From the NCBI RefSeq assembly GCF_004792655.1, contig NZ_SRZC01000008.1, positions 62,001-126,000 on the forward strand: a DNA stretch of 64,000 bases, read 5' to 3'. The notes below the pieces were generated by a model. It saw nothing but the letters and a program-made list of their open reading frames with translations. It was not told where the DNA came from and searched no databases. The position numbers and the translations under genes were made by a program. Below, in pieces: positions 34,717-42,442 of the stretch (the first letter of the stretch is position 1; the number at the start of each line of letters is the position of its first letter). This stretch comes from Palleniella muris. Lineage in GTDB: Bacteria > Bacteroidota > Bacteroidia > Bacteroidales > Bacteroidaceae.

Positions 34717-36684
34717 TTAGATTGCCAACAATATTAACGACAACGCAACAGCACCCGTGAGGAACCATACTGCATAGGTGCGCACGTCACCATTCTGCCA
34801 TGAGCGTATGCTCTCACCACTCTCGTTTGTGCTCCATGCTGTGAAGTCAATAAATCCGTTGATGATTTTCTCATCAATCCATGCCACCGGCTTGGAGACA
34901 AAGCGGAAGAGAATCTTGTGTGTGACGAACATATAAACCTCGTCCATATAGAAACGCTTGTATGCAGCACGATGCAGACGTGGGAACATCTTGTACATCT
35001 TCTCTGCGATTGGCTGTTTCTCACCTTTATATATATATGTGGCAAGCCCGATGCTCAGAAGTGCTATGACTGTTGAGGTAATGGCAATCTGAGTGTCAAG
35101 ATGAATTTCATAGACCTTACCTGACGCGCTCACGAATGAACCGAAATTCACAGCCCATCCGCAAGTAATTGTGATGAGTGTAAGGAATATCAGAGGGAAT
35201 GTCATTGTCCAAGGTGCCTCATGAGGAGTGTGCGCTGCATGGAGCTCCTTGTTCTCTGTTCCCCAGAAAATGCCGTAGTAGAGACGGAACATGTAGAATG
35301 CTGTCATTGCGGCAACACCTGTCATTATCCAACCTACAACCGGGCTGTACTGGAAGCAAGCAGTGATAATCTCGTCCTTGGAGAAGAATCCTGAGAACGG
35401 AGGAATGCCGGCGATTGCAAGACATGAGAGAAGGAACGTGATGTGAGTAATCGGCATGTACTTGCGCAGACCGCCCATTGCTGACATCTCGTTAGAGTGC
35501 ACGGCATGGATGATGCATCCTGCCCCAAGGAATAGGCATGCCTTGAACATGGCATGTGTGAACAAGTGGAACATTGACGCCATGTAGCCAAGCTGGGCAT
35601 GGTTGTCAAGAACGACTCCTGCCTCGTGGCTTGGGAGGCAAACGCCGAGTGACACCATCATGAAGGCTATCTGAGAGATTGTTGAGAACGCAAGCACACG
35701 CTTGATGTCGCTCTGTGCACAGGCAATGGCTGCAGCATAGAATGCTGTGAACACACCAACGTACACAACGATGGACATCTGGTCAGGGGCATACTGAATC
35801 CAAAGTGGGAACAGACGAGCAATCTGGAACACACCGGCAACAACCATCGTAGCAGCGTGGATAAGCGCACTGACAGGAGTCGGGCCTTCCATAGCGTCCG
35901 GAAGCCAAATGTGCAATGGGAACATTGCTGACTTGCCGGCACCGCCGATGAACATAAGCACGAGGGCTGTCGGGATTATCAGGCCACCGGCTGCAACGGC
36001 GCGTGAGACATCCCCCTGAAGGAATGGAGCCGCACACTCTGCCATCTGAATCTCCGTACCTGTGAAGTTGAAGCTGAATGAACCTACATAGTAACCATAG
36101 ATAAGGATACCAATGAGGAAGAACATATCAGCGAAACGTGTGACAATGAATGCTTTCTTTGATGCGTGGACTGCTGCATGCAACGGATAGTAGAATCCGA
36201 TAAGCAGATAAGAGCTGACGCCCACCAACTCCCAGAACATGTACATCTGGAAGATGTTTGTAGCGACGACAAGTCCGAGCATGGACATTGTAAACAGTGA
36301 GAGGAAAGCGTAGTAACGCTCAAAGCCTTTCTCACCGTGCATATATCCGAAAGAATAGATGTGCACCATAAGGCTCACGGTAGAGATGACGATGAGCATC
36401 ATTGCCGAGATTGGATCAAGCAAGAAGCCAAGGTCAAAACTCAATGAGCCGAGTGGCAGCCAAGTGAAATTGAACGGCACGATGGTAGGCAGTGTGCCGT
36501 CAGCAAGACGTTCGGTAGTGAAATAAGTTATTGCCGTATAGTAGGACAATACAGTCACTGCACCGAGCGACAAGGTGCCGATAAGACCGGCAGCCTTATG
36601 CGACATCTTCATGCCGGCGAGTCCCAGTACAAGGAATGAGAGCAGCGGCAGAAGAAGAATCAAAAATACATAACTATATTCCAT
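34717..36684 (-). CDS. nuoL: Complex I subunit L (antiporter-like, lateral helix)
   Basis: A 655-residue membrane protein with the long lateral helix expected at its C-terminus. Blocks seen: FWELVGVSSYLLIGFYY, PLHIWLPDAMEGPTPVSALI, HAATMVVAGVFQIAR, IKRVLAFSTISQIAFMMVSL and GIPPFSGFFSKDEI. It is the most distal pump subunit. It lies between nuoK (19 bp) and nuoM (18 bp). E. coli NuoL is 613 residues, so this is slightly longer. Confidence 0.96.
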   Translation of the reverse strand: MEYSYVFLILLLPLLSFLVLGLAGMKMSHKAAGLIGTLSLGAVTVLSYYTAITYFTTERLADGTLPTIVPFNFTWLPLGSLSFDLGFLLDPISAMMLIVISTVSLMVHIYSFGYMHGEKGFERYYAFLSLFTMSMLGLVVATNIFQMYMFWELVGVSSYLLIGFYYPLHAAVHASKKAFIVTRFADMFFLIGILIYGYYVGSFSFNFTGTEIQMAECAAPFLQGDVSRAVAAGGLIIPTALVLMFIGGAGKSAMFPLHIWLPDAMEGPTPVSALIHAATMVVAGVFQIARLFPLWIQYAPDQMSIVVYVGVFTAFYAAAIACAQSDIKRVLAFSTISQIAFMMVSLGVCLPSHEAGVVLDNHAQLGYMASMFHLFTHAMFKACLFLGAGCIIHAVHSNEMSAMGGLRKYMPITHITFLLSCLAIAGIPPFSGFFSKDEIITACFQYSPVVGWIMTGVAAMTAFYMFRLYYGIFWGTENKELHAAHTPHEAPWTMTFPLIFLTLITITCGWAVNFGSFVSASGKVYEIHLDTQIAITSTVIALLSIGLATYIYKGEKQPIAEKMYKMFPRLHRAAYKRFYMDEVYMFVTHKILFRFVSKPVAWIDEKIINGFIDFTAWSTNESGESIRSWQNGDVRTYAVWFLTGAVALSLILLAI

Positions 36685-36703
36685 TGTGATTTTCCTTTCC
36701 TGT

Positions 36704-37012
36704 TTATTTCTTTAATTCCTTTATACTGTCCACCTGGTCACTGTTACAGTTACGGTAAACATTAATGATAATAGCCACAGCCACAGCAGTTTCAGCAGCA
36801 CTCATACCGATAGAGAACAGTGTGAAGAAGAATCCGTCAAGCTGTTCAGGGAAGAGAATGCGGTTGAAAGCGGCAAAGTTGAGGTCAACGGAATTGAGAA
36901 TCAGCTCTACCGAAATAAGCATGGCTATCAGGTTGCGACGGCTGATGAAGCCGAACACGCCTATGAAAAACAATAGTGCACTGAGCACGAAGAAAAATTC
37001 TACGGGTACCAT
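36704..37012 (-). CDS. nuoK: Complex I subunit K
   Basis: A 102-residue three-helix membrane protein. MLISVELILNSVDLNFAAFN carries the conserved membrane Glu, and AAETAVAVAIIINVYR the second, both part of the E-channel. Length matches E. coli NuoK (100). It is 3 bp after nuoJ. Confidence 0.95.
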   Translation of the reverse strand: MVPVEFFFVLSALLFFIGVFGFISRRNLIAMLISVELILNSVDLNFAAFNRILFPEQLDGFFFTLFSIGMSAAETAVAVAIIINVYRNCNSDQVDSIKELKK

Positions 37013-37015
37013 AGC

Positions 37016-37528
37016 TTATTCCTTTCTTGAGATTAGTATTCCACCGATGATGCATGCCAGAAGGAATACGGAAATGAACTCGAACGGGAGGACATAACCA
37101 TACTTGTCAGCGCCGACGAGCGCCTTGCCTATGACATCCATGCCGACTTCCTTGTCAGCCACCTGTGCGAAATTGTTAACAAAATGATTCTTCATGAAGA
37201 CACCTACCACTGTGGCAAAACCTGCGAGAGTCACAAGAGAGCCCAGCACTACACGACTGCCTTTGGCATGCTCGACAAGCCCCTGAAGGGTGCGCTTGCT
37301 TACAAGCTGTATGGCAAAGATGTAAATCATCGTGACACCACCGGCATAGACAGAAATCTGCGCGGCACCAAGATAGGTGTAGTCCAGCAGGAAGTAAAGT
37401 CCTGCCACACCGAAGAGCACGAACAACAGGAATGTTGCGGCTCTCATTATTCGCTTCGTTGTAACACATATAATGGCTGAGCCAAGTATCACAACAGCGA
37501 GTATTGCAAACATTATTAAATTAGCCAT
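37016..37528 (-). CDS. nuoJ: Complex I subunit J
   Basis: A 170-residue membrane protein with five predicted helices. ATFLLFVLFGVAGLYFLLDY and QISVYAGGVTMIYIFAIQLV correspond to the flexible third helix region and neighbouring span. It lies 2 bp after nuoI and 3 bp before nuoK, so it is tightly coupled. Confidence 0.93.
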   Translation of the reverse strand: MANLIMFAILAVVILGSAIICVTTKRIMRAATFLLFVLFGVAGLYFLLDYTYLGAAQISVYAGGVTMIYIFAIQLVSKRTLQGLVEHAKGSRVVLGSLVTLAGFATVVGVFMKNHFVNNFAQVADKEVGMDVIGKALVGADKYGYVLPFEFISVFLLACIIGGILISRKE

Positions 37529-37530
37529 TG

Positions 37531-38058
37531 TTATTTTTTCTTAGTGTTCCATGTTCCGATTTCTATCGGGTTGCCACCGTCAGTGATGTTTGGCAGGGCA
37601 GCCTCAAATTTCTCCTTATCCAGATGATGCACAAGGGCGTCACGGCTGAATGTGGAGTTCTCGAAATCATTAACAAACTTGATAGCGTCATGGGGACATG
37701 CGTTAACGCACAACTCGCAGAACATACATTCTCCAAGGTCGTAACGATAGTCTTCAAGCACACGCTTTTTCTTGCCATCCTCAGTCTCTATCTGTTTCTG
37801 AGTAATCTTGATTGTACCATTAGGACATGCCATCTCACACAACTTGCAAGCGATACATTTGTTGTTGCCATTCTCGTCAAGCGGCATGATGAGGCGTCCG
37901 CGGTGACGCGCAGAAACATGAAGTGTTGTCTTGCGGTTCTCCGGATACTGCTCTGTGACCTTCGGTGTGAAATATTCCTTCAATGTCACGCCAAAGCCTG
38001 TGCACAGAGACTTCACTCCGTCAACAATACCGCCGAAATATGATTTTTCTTGTTCCAT
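37531..38058 (-). CDS. nuoI: Complex I subunit I (two [4Fe-4S] clusters)
   Basis: A 175-residue ferredoxin-like subunit carrying clusters N6a and N6b. Two CX2CX2CX3C motifs are seen: CIACKLCEMACPNGTI and CMFCELCVNACPHDAI. It connects the electron input to NuoB. Without NuoEFG in this operon, NuoI is the likely docking area for the electron donor (ferredoxin or flavodoxin), an inference from other EFG-less complexes. Confidence 0.96.
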   Translation of the reverse strand: MEQEKSYFGGIVDGVKSLCTGFGVTLKEYFTPKVTEQYPENRKTTLHVSARHRGRLIMPLDENGNNKCIACKLCEMACPNGTIKITQKQIETEDGKKKRVLEDYRYDLGECMFCELCVNACPHDAIKFVNDFENSTFSRDALVHHLDKEKFEAALPNITDGGNPIEIGTWNTKKK

Positions 38059-38073
38059 ATCTTTATTCTTTAT

Positions 38074-39156
38074 TTAGAAGTGAAGTCCGAACGCTACCAC
38101 CAATGTCATCAGCACAAGGTTGAGGAGTGACAGTGGCATGAGATACTTCCACTCGAGTTTCAGAATCTGGTCGATACGCAGACGTGGGAATGTCCAGCGA
38201 ATCCAAAGCAGAATCCATATAATGAAGAATGCTTTGCCGAGAAACCATACAATGCCCGGGATATAGTCCATCACAGCATTGAAACCGTCCAACCCTGCAA
38301 CATGCAAAGGCATCCAGCCGCCGAGGAACACTGTCGCTGCAACACCGGCACAGATGAACATGTTAAGGTACTCTGCCAGATAGAAGAAGCCGAAGCCCAT
38401 ACCGGAATACTCTGTATGATAGCCGGCAGTCAACTCACTCTCTGCTTCAGGAAGGTCGAAAGGACCACGGTTAGCCTCTGCATTACCTGCAACGATGAAT
38501 GTCAGGAAAGCGATAATCGCAGGGATGTGTCCCTTGAAAATCAGCCAGCCGTCAGCCTGCGCCTCAATGATGCCGGAGAACTGCATCGTGCCTGTCAGCA
38601 CAACGGCGGAAATCAGACAAAGACAGAGTGACATCTCGTAAGAAATCATCTGCACGGCACCACGGAGAGCGGAGACAACAGAGTATTTGTTGTTTGAGCC
38701 CCATCCTGCAAGGAAGATGCCGATGATGCCCAAACTTGAGATGGCTGTCATAAGGAAGATACCCACATTGAAATCCAACACGTGCGCACCCTTGTTCCAT
38801 GGCATGAAAGCGAAAGCGCCGACACTGCCGACAAGAGTGAGGAACGGTGCGATGATGTAAAGGAGCTTATCTGCCTTGTCAACAAAGAAAATTTCCTTTG
38901 TGAGCATCTTCAACACGTCACAAATAACCTGGAACACTCCCCAAGGACCGACACGCATAGGACCGAGACGGCACTGGAAGTAGGCACACACCTTACGCTC
39001 CATGAAAATGAGTATAATCGCCAGAATGGCGTATGCTGCAAGGATGAACACTCCCACGAGCACGCACTCAATAAGTATTGACAGGAAATCACCGAGACCA
39101 AGTGTGTCACGCAACAGACTGTCAAACCATGTTGTTACTATACTAAAGTCAAACAT
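38074..39156 (-). CDS. nuoH: Complex I subunit H
   Basis: A 360-residue membrane subunit forming the quinone chamber with NuoB and NuoD. FMERKVCAYFQCRLGPMRVGP is the canonical first-loop motif, and GPFDLPEAESELTAGYHTEY is the diagnostic acidic loop. FILIWILLWIRWTFPRLRIDQ is the final helix signature. It is 11 bp after nuoCD and 15 bp before nuoI. Confidence 0.97.
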   Translation of the reverse strand: MFDFSIVTTWFDSLLRDTLGLGDFLSILIECVLVGVFILAAYAILAIILIFMERKVCAYFQCRLGPMRVGPWGVFQVICDVLKMLTKEIFFVDKADKLLYIIAPFLTLVGSVGAFAFMPWNKGAHVLDFNVGIFLMTAISSLGIIGIFLAGWGSNNKYSVVSALRGAVQMISYEMSLCLCLISAVVLTGTMQFSGIIEAQADGWLIFKGHIPAIIAFLTFIVAGNAEANRGPFDLPEAESELTAGYHTEYSGMGFGFFYLAEYLNMFICAGVAATVFLGGWMPLHVAGLDGFNAVMDYIPGIVWFLGKAFFIIWILLWIRWTFPRLRIDQILKLEWKYLMPLSLLNLVLMTLVVAFGLHF

Positions 39157-39167
39157 ATTATTCTTTA

Positions 39168-40736
39168 TTATCTGTCAATATCCGGTATCACATAATCCAA
39201 TGTCGCGCCAATAGCGATGAGGTCACCAATCTTCTCGCCACGGCAGATTTCGTCCATTGCGCTTACGAGTGGCAATCCCATAGGACGGAACTTCAGACGC
39301 AGAGGATTCTTGCCGCCATCACTGCGCAGGTAAACACCAATCTCGCCACGTGAGCCTTCGCATGAAGTGTACCAAGAGCCTTCCGGAACCTTGATAATCG
39401 GCTTCTGCTTGATGTAGAAATCTCCCGCAGGGATGTTGTCGATAAGCTGCTCGATGATGCGGACACTCTGCTTCATCTCTTCCATACGCACGAGGTAGCG
39501 GTCCATACAGTCGCCCTTTGAGAGAACAACTTGGTCGAAGTCCACCTGTCCGTACATGTCGTAAGGATGATTCTTGCGCACGTCGTTAGCCCAGCCTGCC
39601 GCACGTCCTGTACCACCTGTACATCCATAAGAGATAGCATCTTCACAGTTCAGCACGCCTACCCCATTGAAACGGTTGCGGAGAATGATGTTGCCTGTGA
39701 ACACATCCTCGTATTCCTTGAACATTGGCTTGATGTAGGTGCAGAGGTTCTTTACATTCTTCACGAAGTTCGGATCGATGTCCGCCTGGCATCCGCCGAT
39801 ACGGTAATAATTCTGTATAAGGCGTCCGCCGGTTGTCTCCTCCATACAGTTGAGCACCTGCTCACGGTCGCGCATACCATATATAAAAGGTGTAAGACCG
39901 CCAAGGTCCTGTGCGCAGCAGCTGTAAAACAGGAGATGAGAGTCAAGACGCTGCAACTCATCCATGATTGTACGGATGTACTTGATGCGGTCAGTCAGCT
40001 CCACTCCCATTGCCTCTTCGACAACAGAGCAAAGAGCGTGACGGTTCATCATCGCAGAGAGATAGTCCAGACGGTCTGTAAGAGCCAATGTCTGTGGGTA
40101 AGTGTAGCTCTCGCACATCTTCTCTATTCCGCGGTGGATATATCCGCAATGAGGGTAAATCTTACGAATCTCCTCACCGTTCAGAATTGTCTGCAGACGG
40201 AGCACACCGTGGGTTGCAGGGTGCTGAGGACCGATGTTGATGACATAGTCGTCATCGGTGAACAGCTTGTGCTGTGTCTCTGTCAGCTTTCCGTGCTTGT
40301 CAAGAGTATACTCTACGGTGTAGTCCGGCTCCGGGTCATCCTCCAGTGTATAACGGTTGTTCTCAGGACTCATGTCGTAATCCTTGCGGAATGGGTAACC
40401 TTGGAAATCGGAGCGCAGATAGAGACGGCGCATGTCCTTATTGCCAAGGAACTTGATGCCGTAGAAGTCATACACCTCACGCTCAAGAATCTCCGCACCT
40501 TTCCACAGGTTGCTCACCGTAGGGATGCAAGCATTGTCACGGTCGCTGTTGACAGCCTTCACACTGATACGCTCGTGCGTGTCGGTGTTCTCAAGAATGT
40601 AGACAGAGCCAAGCCCTTCTTCACCGAAGTCCTCACCAACAATCGTCACGAGGAAATCAAAATGCTTGTCATTCTTAAGTTTCGCCATTTCTGAGGCGAA
40701 ATCTTTCAATTCAAACTGTTTGTTTTCTAATTTCAT
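39168..40736 (-). CDS. nuoCD: Fused complex I subunits C and D
   Basis: A 522-residue fusion of the 30 kDa (NuoC, about residues 1-150) and 49 kDa (NuoD, about 160-522) subunits. NuoC landmarks: WKGAEILEREVYDFYGIKF. NuoD landmarks: INIGPQHPATHGVLRL, with the conserved quinone-site His, CGYIHRGIEKM, and the C-terminal DPVMGEVDR-like end, which here reads IPDIDR. A fused nuoCD is common in Bacteroidota and enterobacteria. It starts 13 bp after nuoB. Confidence 0.96.
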   Translation of the reverse strand: MKLENKQFELKDFASEMAKLKNDKHFDFLVTIVGEDFGEEGLGSVYILENTDTHERISVKAVNSDRDNACIPTVSNLWKGAEILEREVYDFYGIKFLGNKDMRRLYLRSDFQGYPFRKDYDMSPENNRYTLEDDPEPDYTVEYTLDKHGKLTETQHKLFTDDDYVINIGPQHPATHGVLRLQTILNGEEIRKIYPHCGYIHRGIEKMCESYTYPQTLALTDRLDYLSAMMNRHALCSVVEEAMGVELTDRIKYIRTIMDELQRLDSHLLFYSCCAQDLGGLTPFIYGMRDREQVLNCMEETTGGRLIQNYYRIGGCQADIDPNFVKNVKNLCTYIKPMFKEYEDVFTGNIILRNRFNGVGVLNCEDAISYGCTGGTGRAAGWANDVRKNHPYDMYGQVDFDQVVLSKGDCMDRYLVRMEEMKQSVRIIEQLIDNIPAGDFYIKQKPIIKVPEGSWYTSCEGSRGEIGVYLRSDGGKNPLRLKFRPMGLPLVSAMDEICRGEKIGDLIAIGATLDYVIPDIDR

Positions 40737-40749
40737 AAATTTCCTCCGA

Positions 40750-41406
40750 TTATTGGTTGTTTTCAGCCTTAGCCAATGCTTCCTCAGCCTCCTTCAGCTT
40801 AGCCTCGTCGACATTGCCTGTAACCACTATAGGTTTCTTCTCCTTATGGTTTGCCCCGCCAAAGAATTTCTCAACCTTGACCTTACGTTGCAGCTGCATC
40901 ATGCCATAAAGGATAGCCTCCGGACGTGGAGGGCAGCCAGGCACGAACACATCGACAGGGACAATCTCCTCGATGCCGTTTACCACGTGGTAGCTTGACT
41001 TGAACGGTCCGCCGGAAATGGCGCAGCCGCCGACAGCCACAACATACTTAGGCTCAGCCATCTGGTCATACAGACGCTTCATGACGGGAGCCATCTTGTG
41101 TGTGATTGTTCCAGCACACATGATGAGGTCTGCCTGACGCGGAGAGTTACGGGTCACCTCGAAACCGAAGCGTGCAAAGTCGTAACGCGCACATCCCACA
41201 GCCATGAACTCAATGCCGCAGCAGCTTGTGGCAAACGTCAGTGACCAGAGTGAATTGCTTCGTCCCCAGTTGATTGCCTCGTCGAGGGAACCGACAACCA
41301 CATTCACACCACCCTCATGAAGCTCCTTGACAATCTCCTCAAGGGTCTCATTGTCCTTGAAATCCGAATACGGAATACTTTTGATAACAGGCTTCTTTAC
41401 TTCCAT
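40750..41406 (-). CDS. nuoB: Complex I subunit B (N2 cluster)
   Basis: A 218-residue subunit holding the terminal [4Fe-4S] cluster N2. Ligands appear in TFATSCCGIEFMAVG, VVAVGGCAISGG and VFVPGCPPRPEA. The frame is open upstream through nuoA, but the ATG at 41406 (MEVKKPVIKS) gives a normal N-terminus and overlaps nuoA by 10 bp. The C-terminal extension after residue about 185 (NHKEKKPIVVTGNVDEAKLK...) is charged and longer than in E. coli. Confidence 0.95.
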   Translation of the reverse strand: MEVKKPVIKSIPYSDFKDNETLEEIVKELHEGGVNVVVGSLDEAINWGRSNSLWSLTFATSCCGIEFMAVGCARYDFARFGFEVTRNSPRQADLIMCAGTITHKMAPVMKRLYDQMAEPKYVVAVGGCAISGGPFKSSYHVVNGIEEIVPVDVFVPGCPPRPEAILYGMMQLQRKVKVEKFFGGANHKEKKPIVVTGNVDEAKLKEAEEALAKAENNQ

Positions 41407-41747
41407 TCCAATGCTCCTTTCCGCCAAGCATAAGCAAGGCCAAATACAAGTACTAAGAGGAAAAATCCGATGCTGACAATAGCAAGCGGACCAAAGTCCT
41501 TCACCATCACTGCCCATGGATAGAGGAAAAGCGTCTCCACATCGAACATGAGGAACAGAATGGCAAACAGATAGTAGCCGACGCCAACAGGTATCCAAGA
41601 AGAACCGTGAGTAGGGATACCACACTCAAACGGCTCGCCTTTGACCTTGTTGTACGTACGGGGACCAATCAACTTGGCAATGACATAAGCTGCCACAACC
41701 AAGAAAACAGCCGTTACCAGAACGGTAATAAACAAAGTGAAATACAT
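41397..41747 (-). CDS. nuoA: Complex I subunit A
   Basis: A 116-residue three-helix subunit. YECGIPTHGSS-like sequence appears as FECGIPTHGSSW, and YYLFAILFLMFDVETLFLYPWA is the diagnostic second helix. First gene of the operon nuoA-B-CD-H-I-J-K-L-M-N; nuoE, nuoF and nuoG are absent. Its ATG is 54 bp downstream of a TAACTTTG box. Confidence 0.95.
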   Translation of the reverse strand: MYFTLFITVLVTAVFLVVAAYVIAKLIGPRTYNKVKGEPFECGIPTHGSSWIPVGVGYYLFAILFLMFDVETLFLYPWAVMVKDFGPLAIVSIGFFLLVLVFGLAYAWRKGALEWK

Positions 41748-41800
41748 ATATTTTTTGAATAATTATTAAGTTACCAGCAAGAAAGCCTTCAAACAGGGTA

Positions 41801-41808
41801 CAAAGTTA
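41801..41808 (-). promoter_or_regulatory. -7 box upstream of the nuo operon
   Basis: TAACTTTG on the minus strand, 54 bp before the nuoA start codon. No TTTG at the normal distance; the upstream region is A/T-rich. Confidence 0.45.
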
Positions 41809-41948
41809 ATAAAAAAAATGCTAAATATTAAATAATATTTATCTTTTTATTCTAATATGTGGCAAAAATTGACAAACCACATACATTTTACGCATCTATC
41901 CGGCAGAAAACTGCATTTGTCCACCATACAAGAACCATATCCAAACAA

Positions 41949-41986
41949 ACAAAAAGAGACAACCAACAAAACTTGGTTATCTCTTT
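41949..41986 (-). terminator. Terminator of tRNA-Lys copy 1
   Basis: AAAGAGATAACCAA / TTGGTTGTCTCTTT pair (one G-U pair) around a 6-base loop and run into TTTTT, directly after the tRNA 3' end on the minus strand. Confidence 0.88.
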
Positions 41987-41987
41987 G

Positions 41988-42060
41988 TACACTCTTAGGG
42001 GCTCGAACCCTAGACCCACTGATTAAGAGTCAGTTGCTCTACCAACTGAGCTAAGAGTGC
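41988..42060 (-). tRNA. tRNA-Lys (anticodon CTT), copy 1
   Basis: On the minus strand: acceptor GCACTCT / AGAGTGT, D arm GCTCAGTTGGTAGAGC, anticodon arm ACTGA-CTCTTAA-TCAGT with anticodon CTT, T arm TAGGG-TTCGAAC-CCCTA. The first acceptor pair is G-U rather than the usual G-C. CCA is not encoded. It has its own promoter and terminator. Confidence 0.95.
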
Positions 42061-42105
42061 AGGTGCTTTTTTATCACGAGATGATGTATTTCTCAAAAGC
42101 AAGTG

Positions 42106-42137
42106 CAAAGGTACTGACTTTTTCTGAAACCACCAAA
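42106..42137 (-). promoter_or_regulatory. Promoter of tRNA-Lys copy 1
   Basis: TTTG (complement of 42134-42137), 20 bp, TACCTTTG (complement of 42106-42113); 45 bp before the mature tRNA. Confidence 0.88.
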
Positions 42138-42205
42138 CTTTTCTTTATCTTTTTTGAAAATTTTATTATCATAACCACAAAATCCGCCCACACTGACATA
42201 AAAGC

Positions 42206-42237
42206 AAAAAAGACAGCTACAAACCTGTAACTGTCTT
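42206..42237 (-). terminator. Terminator of tRNA-Lys copy 2
   Basis: AAGACAGTTACA / TGTAGCTGTCTT pair with one G-U pair around a short loop and run into TTTTTTGC on the minus strand. The stem differs in sequence from that of copy 1. Confidence 0.85.
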
Positions 42238-42241
42238 CTTG

Positions 42242-42314
42242 TACACTCTTAGGGGCTCGAACCCTAGACCCACTGATTAAGAGTCAGTTGCTCTACCAAC
42301 TGAGCTAAGAGTGC
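42242..42314 (-). tRNA. tRNA-Lys (anticodon CTT), copy 2
   Basis: Identical to copy 1 over the mature tRNA, including the G1-U72 pair. It lies 254 bp away. Homology continues through the leader and the promoter to about 42400, indicating tandem duplication of a complete transcription unit. Confidence 0.95.
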
Positions 42315-42359
42315 AGATGCTTTTTAATTGCGAGATGATGTATTTCTCAAAAGCGGGTG

Positions 42360-42391
42360 CAAAGGTACTGACTTTTACTGAAACTACCAAA
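42360..42391 (-). promoter_or_regulatory. Promoter of tRNA-Lys copy 2
   Basis: TTTG (complement of 42388-42391), 20 bp, TACCTTTG (complement of 42360-42367), the same layout as copy 1. Confidence 0.88.
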
Positions 42392-42442
42392 CATTTCCAT
42401 ACTTTTTTTTCATTTCATGTGAAAAGTATGATTATTCTTGTT

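Noticed and set aside
39531..40694. Long open frame (387 codons) on the plus strand opposite nuoCD
   Set aside because: It is the exact antisense of a well-supported gene, lacks known motifs, and has a Val/Leu/Cys/His-rich composition typical of antisense frames in this codon usage.
42106..42113. CAAAGGTA as another copy of the repeat-array core
   Set aside because: It is the complement of the tRNA-Lys promoter TACCTTTG. The resemblance to AAAGGTAAC is coincidental, with no 22 bp neighbours.
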